64,000 nt of DNA from the NCBI GenBank assembly GCA_027886175.1, contig JAJNNQ010000077.1, positions 2,728,001 through 2,792,000 of the forward strand. Direction: 5' to 3'. Positions 45,196-56,400 of the stretch are shown here, in pieces; within the stretch, counting starts at the first letter, position 1, and every line of letters starts with the position of its first letter. The stretch comes from Phylloscopus collybita (lineage: Eukaryota > Chordata > Aves > Passeriformes > Phylloscopidae). Below the pieces are notes generated by a model that was given only the letters and a program-made list of their open reading frames with translations, was not told where the DNA came from and did not search any database. Made by a program: the position numbers and the translations under genes.

Positions 45196-45629
45196 CTGGA
45201 ACTGCTCACAGTTGTTTTCAATGGAGAAACTCAGGAGTTTTACATTGCTAAACAAACTAGGAAGTCCCTGTTTGCCTGAGTGTGGGCAGCACTCCAAGCA
45301 AAGCAAGTCCCAGGTGAGTTAGGAGAGACAGGATGGGGTTGGAGAATGTGGAGCAAGGTTGTCCACACTGGGTCAGACCTCAGGGCACAGCCTCTCTGAG
45401 CAGGCCAGACCTCCTGAGAAGAGACCCTGGATCAATATCAATCACTGAATGCTGCAATCAGCTCTGCTCTAAACAGAGCAGTAACAAAAGACACCCTGTA
45501 TAATAGGAATATGTATTTTTAGAAACTCTTAAAAATCTTTCTCCGTTACTGTAACGGGAAACTTTCCTAATGAACTGCAGCAGACCAGAGGGAAATCAAG
45601 GCAAAGCCATGGTTTGTCAGGACTTCCTT
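45196..45629. other. No gene seen
   Basis: A CAG/gtgagt donor-like string at about 45312 is the only exon-like signal, without a matching acceptor or a supported frame. Confidence 0.4.
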
Positions 45630-46510
45630 GATCCTAATGAGCCCCGTGGTGCATTTGGTGCTGAGCCCTCAGGGCCTGAGAGGAGATTGCACAAACCTTT
45701 CCAGGAGTCCAAGTCAGAAGAAAAACCCGAAGTGTCTTGAGGCATTAATGGGTTGCACTGAGGTCCATCTCCAACACAGGCTCCTCATGGACTCCTTGGA
45801 GGAGAGAATTGGAGGCCAGGATTGCACAAAACCCTCTCAGAGACTCAGTGTGGGAAGGAAATTCCAAAGCACCTTAAAAATTTTGAGTATCTCAAAGTAA
45901 TAATGAGCCTCACTGAGTGTCAGTGCAAAGCTCTCAAGGGACTCATTAAAGCAGATAATTTGAGGCCTGGATTGCACAAAAACTTCTCAGAGACTCAGTG
46001 CCAAAAAAAATGTACTTTAAGAAACTTTGAGTACCTTGAAGTATTAATGAGCCCCACTGAGTGTTGTTACTGACTAAGAATCCCAAGGGACTTGTTAAAG
46101 TAGATAATTGGGGGCCATGATTTCACATACTTCTCAGACTCAGTGTCAAAAAAAGTTCTTTAAGAAACTTTGAGTACCCTGAAGTATTAATGAGCCCCAC
46201 TGAGTGTTTTTACTGACTAAGGATCCCAAGGGACTTGTTAAAGCAGATAATCGGGGCCAGGATTGCACAATCTTTCTCACAGAATCAGATTTAAAGAGGA
46301 AACACCAAGTACCTTCAAATAACTGAAGTACCTTGAAGCTTAATGAGCCCCAGGGAGTGCTGTTACTGACAAAGCCTCTCAAGGGACTAATTACAGCAGA
46401 TAATTGGAGGCCATGATTGCACAGACCTCTCAGAAACTCCAAGGCAAAAGTAAAACCCCAAGTCCTTTCAAGAACCTGCAGTGGCTGGGAGCATTCAGGA
46501 GCCCCCCAGG
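45630..46510 (+). repeat. ~146-bp tandem repeat, about six copies
   Basis: A ttaatgagcccc-like phrase recurs at about 45636, 45753, 45901, 46046, 46190 and 46341, each followed by actgagtgt-, gggacttgttaaagcagataat-, gattgcacaaacctttctcagagactcagt- and aaactttgagtacc-like blocks. Units are 85-95% alike by eye in the middle of the array. Confidence 0.85.
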
Positions 46511-47200
46511 GCCATTCCTGACCAGGGCTCCCCAGGGACTCCTTCCAGCACATCCTTGAGGCCACTGGGCTGTCAGGGGGATGGTGAGGGCAGGACAAGG
46601 GGCTGAGAGTGCCCAGCCTTGCTGGGGCTGTGCCAGGAGGCCCCAGGGCCTCAGGACAAGGTGTCTCCTGACAGCCCTTGGTGGCACAGACCCTGCTGTG
46701 CCCCAGAACACCAAGACTTGGCTTCTCTTTGTCCCCTCCTGGCATCACTGCCTGCAGTTCCCTGCTCTGCCTGAGGCCTGGGTACACTTTCTCTGTGCTG
46801 TCCCTCACTGGGACCCATTAAAACTTGCAGAAACTTTGGAGTTGGATTCTGACTTGGAGTTCTTAAGAGGTTTCTTCATCTCCCTTCTCAGGGACTGATG
46901 TTCAGGGCCTCAGCACAAGCCCCAAGAGGGTCATTAAAGTCCTTGTGCTTTGTCTGTGCTGATGAGCTGGGCTGGGCTCCTGGCACAGAGGCAGCAGCAC
47001 CAGGCAACCAAGAAGAGCTACAAAAAGACATTTCCCTTGCTGAGCAGCTCTTCTCCCAGCCCAGCAGGGCTGGGGCACTGCCTGCAGCCACCCCAGGCAC
47101 AGCACACAGGCACAGAGAGCTTCAATCACTCAGGGCTGGGAAGGAGCTGAGAAGGGACTGCGGGAAAATCACTGCCAGCCCTTGACACAGGAACCTCTGG
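46511..47200 (+). repeat. Fragment of the OR-upstream GC-rich family
   Basis: Matches about 12480-12930 (same direction as the right arm reads here), including cattaaagtccttgtgct and gatgagctgggc. Diverged. No gene. Confidence 0.65.
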
Positions 47201-48779
47201 CTGCAGGACAATGCAGCTGCAGCTCCTGCAGGGATCTCCTCAAGCTGGAACAGCCCAATGCCTACAGACTCTGTGAGTACAACTCTCTGAGTATTTCTGG
47301 TGCAGAGGAGCTGAAATGCTCATGAAGCTCTGACACACGAATAGCTTCTCCCCACTCCCAAAATATTTCCAAGACAAGGATTTATTTTAAAATGGGGACA
47401 TATCCTGAGACTTTGTTTTCATTTCTTAATATTAGATAATGGGGGAGAGGGAGAACAAATGATAAAGGTGTAATTAATTTTGACAAGTCCCTGGGACATC
47501 TGAACTCTCAGTGATCAGCAGGTGTGCAGGAGATCCCTGATGTGCTTTCAGCCACTCCTCCGCCCATGGACAGCACCAGCATCACCTTTGCTGGGCCCAT
47601 CAGGCTTAGTCTGAGCTGTCCTTTCTCCAGGCTGCCAACAGAACCTGCCCCCAGCCAGTGCCCTGCAAACAGGCAGGGTTCTGTAGAGGCAAGGAGAGTG
47701 CACAGAGATTTGGGGTCTGGGAGTGCTGGCAGGGAGAGCTCAGGCACAGGGAAACCCCTTCAGGAGGAAAATCTGCAGGAAGCAGAGAGAAGATGAGGCA
47801 ATGAGAGAAAACAAACCCCAGCAATGTTGTGTCAGGGAGAGTTCAGAGATCTCCACAGGAGCCCCTCCAGTGCAGCCCCTCCCTCTGAACAAGCCCCCTC
47901 CCTCCTGTCCCCCAGCCCAGCCTCTGCCCTCAGGGCTGGGGCTCCAAGGCCTGAAGCCCCTCTTGTGCAGGCAGAGCTGCAGCAGAGCCCTGCGGCAGCT
48001 CTGCAGCCCCGGGCCCAGTTCCCACTGCAGAGCACAGGGCTGGGAGCAGCTGCCCGGCCCTGGGGGGCTCTGGGAGGGGGCACAGCTGGCTCAGGGTGAC
48101 GCTGTCCCCAGTGCCCGGCTCTGGGCAATGCTGTCAGTGCAGCCAGGGCAGGAGCTGCATCTGCCTCACTACAATGCCAGCACAAAGACACTTGGAAGTC
48201 TCCCAGAGATTTCAGTCCAAGCTGGGAGCTTCAATCCAGGATGCAAACCAGTCCTGCAGCATCTTTGTATTATCTGAAAGACCCACAGGGGAAGGCAGAG
48301 GTGTTCTGACACTGAAAATGCTGTTGGGTTGGTGAAATGAGCAACGTGAGTCCTTGGCTACAAAAGTGGGGCTGGGCTGTGGTGGATCCATCTGCTCTCA
48401 GCAGTACCTGGGGATTTTTTAGGGGAAACATGGGAAGGTGATCACCCTCCACCTGAGAAAGGCTAAAGCCCAGAGAATCTCTGAACAGGTCAGAATGACA
48501 GACCATGTCCTCTCACTCTCCATTCATCACTTTGCCTCACAAAACTTGTTCTGTTCTTCCTGGGGGCAGCAGAAATGCTGAGGGTTTGATATCCAAGAAT
48601 ACCAGGAGAGAGATGTGGGAGCCTTTGAGAAAACTTCAGAACTCTTAAACAGGAAAGGCAGCCTGTGTGTTCCAGGGGAGGATCTATGGGAAATGGCTTT
48701 GATTTTGGTTCCAGATATCTCCTCTAACCCTTCACTGTCCTTTTCTTCATGAACAGGTCCCCATGCCAAGCCAGAGCAA
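47201..48779 (+). promoter_or_regulatory. OR3 upstream region, unlike OR1 and OR2
   Basis: Similarity to the OR1 and OR2 upstream regions begins only at the likely acceptor just before the coding exon (tcatgaacag, about 48747-48756). The preceding 1.5 kb is different sequence, with no recognised element. Confidence 0.4.
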
Positions 48780-49712
48780 ATGTCCAACAGCAGCTCCATC
48801 AGCCACTTCCTCCTGCTGGCATTGGCAGACAGGCGGCAGCTGCAGCTCCTGCACTTCTGCCTCTTCCTGGGCATCTCCCTGGCTGCCCTCCTGGGCAACG
48901 GCCTCATCATCAGCGCCGTAGCCTGCGGCCACCACCTGCACAGCCCCATGTTCTTCTTCCTGCTCAACCTGGCCCTCACCGACCTGGGCTGCATCTGCAC
49001 CACTGTCCCCAAAGCCATGCACAATTCCCTCTGGGACACCAGGAACATCTCGTACATCGGATGTGCTGCCCAGGTGTTTTTCTTTCTCTTCTTTATGGGA
49101 GCAGAATTTTCCCTGCTGACCATCATGTGCTATGACCGCTACGTGTCCATCTGCAAACCCCTGCACTATGAGACCCTCCTGGGCAGCAGAGCTTGTGCCC
49201 ACATGGCAGCAGCTGCCTGGGCCAGTGGCTTTCTCAATGCTCTCATGCACACAGCCAATGCATTTTCCCTGCCCCTGTGCCATGGCAATGCCTTGGGCCA
49301 GTTCTTCTGTGAAATCCCACACATCCTCAAGCTCTCCTGCTCACACTCCAAACTCAGGGAACTTTGGGTAATTGTGGTTGGTGTCTGTTTATCTTCTGGC
49401 TGTTTTGTGTTCATAGTTTTCTCCTATGTGCAGATCTTCAGGGCTGTGCTGAGGATGCCCTCTGAGCAGGGACGGCACAAAGCCTTTTCCACCTGCCTCC
49501 CTCACCTGGCTGTGCTCTCCCTGTTTCTCAGCAGTTGCTTTTTTGCCTACCTCAAGCCCCACTCCATGTCCTCCCCATCCCTGGATCTGGCAGTGTCATT
49601 TCTGTACTCGGTGGTGCCTCCAGCCCTGAACCCCCTCATCTACAGCCTGAGGAACCAGGAGCTCAAGGCTGCAGTGTGGACGCTGATCACTGGATGGTTT
49701 CAGAAACATTGA
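48780..49712 (+). CDS. Olfactory receptor, OR14-like, copy 3
   Basis: An intact single-exon 310-residue odorant receptor with all family hallmarks: NSS at 3-5, LHSPMF at 54-59, DRY at 119-121, Cys95/Cys177, KAFSTC at 234-239 and NPLIY at 284-288. The first 70 residues differ from copies 1 and 2 by one substitution (residue 9 is Ser, not Arg). TM3-TM6 differs at many positions, and residues 250-262 (LSSCFFAYLKPHS region) are distinctive. Stop TGA rather than TAA. The surrounding downstream blocks are those of units 1 and 2, so it is a true tandem paralogue. Confidence 0.95.
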   Translation: MSNSSSISHFLLLALADRRQLQLLHFCLFLGISLAALLGNGLIISAVACGHHLHSPMFFFLLNLALTDLGCICTTVPKAMHNSLWDTRNISYIGCAAQVFFFLFFMGAEFSLLTIMCYDRYVSICKPLHYETLLGSRACAHMAAAAWASGFLNALMHTANAFSLPLCHGNALGQFFCEIPHILKLSCSHSKLRELWVIVVGVCLSSGCFVFIVFSYVQIFRAVLRMPSEQGRHKAFSTCLPHLAVLSLFLSSCFFAYLKPHSMSSPSLDLAVSFLYSVVPPALNPLIYSLRNQELKAAVWTLITGWFQKH

Positions 49713-49742
49713 ATTGGTTTTGTATTTGTGCAAATCAATTGT

Positions 49743-49748
49743 AATAAA
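49743..49748 (+). terminator. AATAAA poly(A) signal, OR3
   Basis: Canonical hexamer about 30 bases after the stop, as in the paralogues. Confidence 0.6.
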
Positions 49749-49889
49749 AGTAATCTTTTATACTTCTTGCTGGTTTCATTTCGGATGTTCTTTTTCTCTG
49801 TTATAATTTTTAAATATTTTCCAAAAGGAAATGCCATAGTTTGTGCCATTTCTCATTTTGTTTCTCTCCACCTTCCCTGTGGCCACAGA

Positions 49890-50800
49890 CTGTGTCAATG
49901 AGGGGCTGCACTCTCGGGGGCTTTAAAGGAACTCAAGGATCTCCCAGCCAAGTTTTCTGCAGAGATGCCCCTTGGGTTCCCTTCTCTGCAGCGGCAGCAG
50001 CAATGTCTGTGTGCAGAGCTGGGGGCAGATCAGTGCTGGCACAGCAGCTGTGCCCAGCAGCAGCAGCAGCAGCACTTGGTGCTGCCAGTGCTGCTGCCGT
50101 GGCCCTGCCCCGCTGCCCTCCTGGCCCTGCTGTTGCTGTAGGGCCTGAGTGCTCTCGGGGCCAGGCACAGGGCTGGGGGTGGCAGTGCCGGGGCTGCAGC
50201 AGGGACAGGCCATGGGCACTGCTGGCACAGCAGCAGTGCTGAGGCCTCAGGCCAGGGCCTGGGGGCTGCAGGCTCCTTGCCCAGGCTCTCTCCACAACAC
50301 ATTGCCCAGGCCAAGGCTGAGCAGAGAAAAGCCCCGGCAGCAGCCCCAGGCTGGCCGTGGGCAGGCTGGGGGCAAACAGCACAGCTGGGGCTCTGCAAGG
50401 GCCCTGGGCAAGCACACGGCAAGGAGCAGCAGAGCAGGGCCTGATCCATCCCCACTGCGCTGGACACCCCAGGCCAGCAGCCCACAGCCTCCTCATGCAC
50501 CTGCCAACAACATCCCCCCTCTGCAGCCCTGGCCTCTCCCCCAGCTCACACAGCTGCCGCAGCCTTGCAGGCACAGCCACGGCAGCACTGCCTCAGGAGC
50601 CCCTGTTTGCCCTGCCCAGAGCAGGCCTGAGCACCCCCATGGGGTTGGTGTGGGGAGATGAAGCTGAGGGAGCACAAATGCCAGCAGGGCCTGGGGCCAG
50701 GAAGGGCTGGGCCACAGCAGGGAAACCCCTCAGGTTGGTGGTGGCATCTGAAGTCAGAGCCAGAAAGTTTGTTCCCATGAGCTGGGAGTTTCCTGTGCTA
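49890..50800. repeat. CAG/CTG-rich block, copy 3
   Basis: Unit 3 copy of the 15990-16870 block, one triplet longer in the (CAG) run. The antisense frame 50580-49933 is open. No domain. Confidence 0.7.
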
Positions 50801-50865
50801 CTGCAGATGTTTCTCAGATCCAGCTGCCATGGGTTCAAGCAACAGTGATCATGTCCGGGGAGATT

Positions 50866-51100
50866 ACAGCCGCCAGCATGGAAACAGGCAGGACAAGTCT
50901 CTTTGTTAAACTGAAGAATCCATTTTATTCCCCCCATCCCAGGCCAGGGAGGAGGTGAGGACCAAGAGGAAGAACAGGGGCAGGGTCGTGAGTTTTATTG
51001 GGAATTCAGGGGAGGAGTCTTAAGATTTGGGTCAAGGCAGGATATAAGATAAGTCCAGTAAGATCAGACTTCAGCCTCCTGAAAAGAGGGAGACTCCACA
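50866..51100 (-). mobile_element. LTR-like element, copy 3
   Basis: Counterpart of 16965-17201 with a poly(A)-like signal and the adjoining purine tract; the terminal dinucleotide is lost. Confidence 0.35.
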
Positions 51101-51614
51101 ATTCCTCCATTTATAAATTGGTTATAACAAGGTGATTCTTGTGAATATGATCCCAATTGTCACTGAGGGATGGGCAGGAGGCATCCACAAACCAGGGAAT
51201 TCTGAATCACCTCAATGCAAAATAGATTCCTATGAAATAACTGCAATGAAATAGATCACAGGCTTGTGGGTGAAAACTGTGGGTACCTAAGCTTTGCAAC
51301 ATCAGCAAGAAATGAGAACCATCCATTCCAAAAGGAATAAATAGAGGTAGAATGCTCCAACATAAAATCAAAAGCCAGTTCCACCTCTGGCTTCGGACGG
51401 CTTTGGGAGAGGGACATAGGTGTGATAGTCCTGACACTTTAGAGCATGCATGGAGTATGTTTCCACAAGGGGAAGAATCAAGGAGCAAGAATCGAAGGAC
51501 TGAACAAGAGAAGGGTGCATCCAAAGAGACAAGAGACAGGCAATTGACTGAAACTTTGCAGACCATTCCTGAAGGGCAGAGCCTCCTCAGGAACCTCATT
51601 TCACTGCATTCTCT

Positions 51615-52160
51615 TCACATCCAAGCTTGGTGCAAAATCTGTGGGTGCCCAGGGCCCCAGGATTCCATGGCTCCAGGAATCCCTGTGTGGAATCCATGGC
51701 TCTGTGACCCCACAGCCAGACCCCAGGGCTGTCTCCTGGGCAGCCAGAGAACGTTGGTGCCAACGGGAGGGGTGGCAGTGCAGGCACACTGACACTTGAG
51801 AGGCAACTGCTGCTGCACCTGCTGCTGGCACTGCGGGCACTGCTGCTGCTGGTGCTGCTGCTGCTGCTGTTGGCATTTCTGCTGGAGCTGGCACTGCTGC
51901 TGCCCCTGCTGGCAGTGCCCTGGGGTGGCAGAGCAGCAGCACCTGCAGCCCTGCAGCCTGCGAGGCGCTGGCAGCTCAGGGCAGAGCCCAATGACCCAGC
52001 TGGGATTGCACTTGAGGACGGACATGGAGAAGGGAATCTGTGCCCACACAGTGCTCAGAGCAGGTCTGGGGCAAGGAGGGAGGGAGGGAAGGAGTGTGGA
52101 TGAATCCCCTTCCCACCACTACCAAGGGAAGGCCTTGGTGAGGGCAAGGGGGCCTTGACC
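51615..52160. other. CTG-rich block with open frames on both strands, copy 3
   Basis: The minus-strand frame of 144 codons (52049 to 51615) is Cys/Gln-rich; length again changes by whole triplets. The plus-strand leucine-rich reading is open too. Confidence 0.3.
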
Positions 52161-52559
52161 TGACACCCAGCCCTGCAGAGACCCAGCTGCCAGCTCCGGC
52201 TCAGCCCACACTGAGCGGGATTCCATCAGGCCTTGGCTCAAGGCAGTGGCAGGGGCAGAAGTTATGGCAGCAGCTGGAATGCAGGCCCATGCTTTCCTTC
52301 TCCCCAGCCCATTTGGCAACATCTGAGCAAGGTCTCCATTGTCTGTCTGCAGCCAGCTTGGGGGCCCTTCCTCTCCTCCTCCTGCTTGGGGGACTGAGCT
52401 TGGATTCTCTGTCATCCTCAGTGCTGAACTTGTGTCTCCCCAACCTGGCTGTTCAGGGTTTGTGTTTCCTGTGTCTCACACCTTCCTCCCCTTCCTCCTT
52501 CCCACCTGCTCACGGAGCCTCTTTGGGCAGCTGGCTTTGGAACTTGCAGTAGCAAAGTT

Positions 52560-53300
52560 TTCCAAATTTCCCAAACTCCCTTCAAAAATTCCCCAAAATG
52601 AACCCCAAAATTTACCCCAAAATTCCCCTCAAATTCTCCAAAACCTCCCAAAATTTCCCAAATTTTCCCCCAAATTCCCCAAAATATACCAAAATTCCTC
52701 AAAGTTTTCCTCAAAATTCCCCTAATTTTCTCCAAATTCCCCCCAAATTCCCCCAAATTCTCCCCAAATTACCCCAAATTTTCCCCAAGTTACCCCAATT
52801 TACCCCAATTTACCCAATTCCCATTAAAATCACCCAAAACGACCTCAAATGACCCAAAATTCCCCCAAATTGTCCAAAGTTTCTGAAATTTTCCCCAAAA
52901 TTCCCCTCAAATTCTCCAAAATTTCCAAAAATTCCCCAAATTTTCCCCATAATTCCCCAAAATCTCCCAAAATTCCTCAAAGTTTTTCTCTGAATTCCCC
53001 AAATTTTCCTACATCCCCCAAAATGACCCAAAATTTCCCCAATTTTTCCCTTAAATCAGCCACAATCTCCAAAAATTCCCCCAAATTTCCCTCTAAATCC
53101 CCCAAGTTTTCTCAAATTTCCTCCAAAATGCCCCTCAAATTCTCCTAAACTTCCCAAAATTCCCCAAAACTTCCCCAAATTCCCTCAGATCTCCCAAATC
53201 CCCCAAATTTTTTTGCAGAATTCCCCAAATTTTCTTAAATTCCCCCCAAAATTCCTCATAATGACCCCAAAATGACCCAAAACTTCCATCAAATTCCCTG
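52560..53300 (+). repeat. CCCCAAAATTT minisatellite, copy 3
   Basis: Same array as 29705-30440, of similar length. Confidence 0.9.
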
Positions 53301-53684
53301 AATACAAAGGGAGGGGACAGACTATCTCCCAATGGGAGACAAGGTGGGAGTGGAACAGGGTTGGAGGGACATGTAGGGCAGCAAATGAGGGTGACTGGGG
53401 AGGGATCCCCTCTGTCCTTGCCCTATCACTCAATGCTCCTCTCTGAACTTTCTGGAAGCTGGGAGGAGCAGCTGGGTGACAGACAAGGCCCAGAGGAGGG
53501 GGCTGGGGGGAGAACAGAAGGAGGATTGACAACTGGAACAGAACTGTCAGGGAAAGAGAGGGGAGACAAGGGAACAGACCATCAAACAGAATATAACAGG
53601 GAGCAAAACCAACGACACAATACAACACTTCTTGAGGCAGTACAGTCTGAATCTGGGCTCTTTCCTCCTATCTCTCTCTTTCAG

Positions 53685-54234
53685 GGAAGAATCAGCCATG
53701 GATGAAGGAATCCTGCACATGTGCCGGGTGCTGATGGCCTTGGTGGGTGTCAATCAGCTGCTGCAGCCCTTGGAAAAGAAGGGAATTGTTCCCCAGGGTG
53801 GGGAAGAAACCCTCCAGAGGATGAAGATGTGCAAGGTGAGACTAGGGCTGCACCAGCTGCAGTTGGAGAAGGAAATTGCAGACCTGGAAGCCACCCAGGA
53901 GGTTCCAGCACAGCCTGCAGTGCACCTGGAGAGGAAGATCCAGCGGCACACGTGTGCCATGCTGGGCTTGGTCATCCCTGTGCTGCTCGTGCTCTGCAGG
54001 CAGCACTGGCAGGGAGCCACAGCACTGCACACAGGACAAGGACACACTGACCTGGGGCTCCTGGCCAAAGGCTGCAGAGGAGTGACCCTCCTGACCAAGC
54101 CCTGTGTGCTGCTCAGGGCCATTTCCATCTCCATGGGCAGAACTCGAGGAGATCTCTGGGTGCTTGCAGGGAGACTGCTCTGATTGCCCCTGAAATTACT
54201 TTGTTCCACCACCAAAGTCTTTGTGCTTTGTGAG
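53685..54234 (+). pseudogene. Coding exon of unrecognised protein, copy 3, early stop
   Basis: Third copy of the exon, with the acceptor CAG at 53682-53684, ATG at 53698 and the donor GAG/gtgagc after 54234. A CGA codon has become TGA at 54181-54183, ending the frame 17 codons before the donor. Residue 2 is Asp where the other copies have Gly. The rest is nearly identical to copy 2. The stop could be tolerated if the tail is dispensable, so loss is probable but not certain. Confidence 0.6.
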
Positions 54235-54239
54235 GTGAG

Positions 54240-56030
54240 CTCTTTCCTTTTTGTACTGATAGTTAGAGATAGCCTATGTAGTGATTTATTCGTTTCTTTA
54301 ATGATTCGTGTAAGTAATGTGTGTAATTGTTACAGGCTTTGTATTGATAGTTAGAAATGCACCATAATAATTGCTAGAAATAGTCTCTGTATTGCTTAAA
54401 AATTTTCTGTAATGAATCTTATAAATATTCAGTACAATTTTTATACTCTGTTTTGATTAGTAGAAGCAGTCTGTATTAATTGTTAGAAATACTCTGTATA
54501 ACTTTTTATAGTCTGTATAGATTGTTCACAGTAGTCACTCAACTAATTCTTAGAAAAAGATGTGTTGATTGTTATACTCTCTGTGTCGATTGCTAGAAAT
54601 AGTCTCTGTCTTGATTCTGAAAAATATAGTAAGTAATAAATAATAATAATAATAATAAATAAATATAAATAAATATAAATAATAAATATTTCTCCTAAAT
54701 AATCTGTATTGATTATGATGCTCTCCCTATTGATAAAAATAGCATCTGTCTTTATTTTGATAAACATAGTAAACAATAAATAATAATAAATAATTATAGT
54801 AAAGAGTAAAGAGTAAATATTTCTCCTAAATAATCGGAATTGATTATGATGCTTTCCGTATTGATAAAAATAACCTCTGTCATGATTCTGATAAACATAG
54901 TAAATAATAAATACTAATAAATAATTACAGTAAATAATAAATAATAAATCATTATAGTAAATAATAATAATAATAAATAATAATTAATAAATAATAAAAA
55001 TAACTTTTTCTCCTAAATAATCTGTATTGATCATGATGCTCTCCTTCTTGATAGAAATAGTCACTGTCTTGATTCTGATAAACATAGTAAATGCTAAATA
55101 ATAATAAATAATTATAGTAAATAATAAATAGTTATAGTAAATAATAAATAATTATAGTAAATAATATATATTAATACATAATTACAGTAAATAACAAATA
55201 ATAATAAATAATAACTATTTCTTTTAAATCATCTCTATCGATTATGATACTCTGTCTATTGATAAGAAAAGTCTATACTGATTGTTAGAACTACCAGGCT
55301 TCTGTTAGGAAGGTGGATTCAAACAAAGATAAAATAGAGCAAAAAATAAAGTAAAATAAAATAAATAAAATAAAAACAAATAATAGAGTAGAATATAAAA
55401 TAAAAAAAAGAAATGAAATAAAAATAAAATAAAATTTAAAAATATAATATAATATAATAAAAATATTATAAATAAAATAAAATAAAAATAAAATAAAATT
55501 TAAAAATAGAATAGAATTGAATAGAATAGAATAGAAAAATATAAAATGCTTTCCCAAGTACACACCCCACAAAAATATTGGACAAAACACTGAAAGGGTT
55601 GGACAGTGAAATATAAAATAAAAAAGGTAAAACAGAATAAAAACAATTAAAATAAAATAAATTAAATAAAAATAAAAAATAGAGTAGAATAAAATAAAAT
55701 AATTAAAAATTAAAATAAAAAATTAAAACATCTAAAGTAGAATAAAATAAAAATAAAAAATATAAAATAAATTAATATAAATTATATTATAGAATACAAA
55801 TAAAATAAAAGAAAAAATTAGAATAAAATTAAAATAAATTAAATTAAAAAATAGAATAAAAATAAAATAAAATAAAAATTAAAAAACTAAAATAAAATTA
55901 AAACATAAAATAAAATAAAATAAAATAAAATAAAATATAATAAGATATTGTAAGATATAACAAGATATAATAAAATATTATAAAATATTATAAAAAAATA
56001 AAATATAATATAATATAAAAAATTAAAAAT
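54240..56030 (+). repeat. AT-rich and (AAAAT)n tracts, unit 3
   Basis: Counterpart of 31380-32850, expanded by several hundred bases. The ttgattatgatgctctcc- and aataaataa-type blocks are repeated more times (about 54700, 54840, 55020 and 55240). Confidence 0.85.
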
Positions 56031-56339
56031 TCCAGAATCTCCCTTTTTTTCCAGCTGGGAATTTTCCCCGGTCAAGAGGAAATTTCTCATTCTTGACAAA
56101 GAGAGGTTACTTCTTCTCTCTTGGCGAGATAAAGCAGAGCATTTAATCTCTGCTATGGGTACATGGCTAGTCCTCTATATTCCTGGCCATTTTCTGTGCA
56201 CAGAAACCCTTTTTTTCCCCCCTCTATAAAAAAGAAAAAACATCACTGTTGGGTCTCGAGGCTTTGGTTTATTTGTTTGCTCTTCTTACCTTGGGGTCGT
56301 TAAAGCTGAGAACAGCCAAGTTCTAAAGGAGCAGTGGGG

Positions 56340-56400
56340 CTGTGACTCGATGATCTTTAGAGGTCCTTTTCAGCCCCAAATATTCTGTGACATTGAGGCT
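56340..56400 (+). mobile_element. CR1 LINE 3' terminus, unit 3 copy
   Basis: Same short CR1 end as at 33150-33205, carried by the segmental duplication. Confidence 0.7.

Noticed and set aside
45220..45312. Possible small exon ending CAG/gtgagt
   Set aside because: No convincing acceptor, no long frame and no second copy in the other units.
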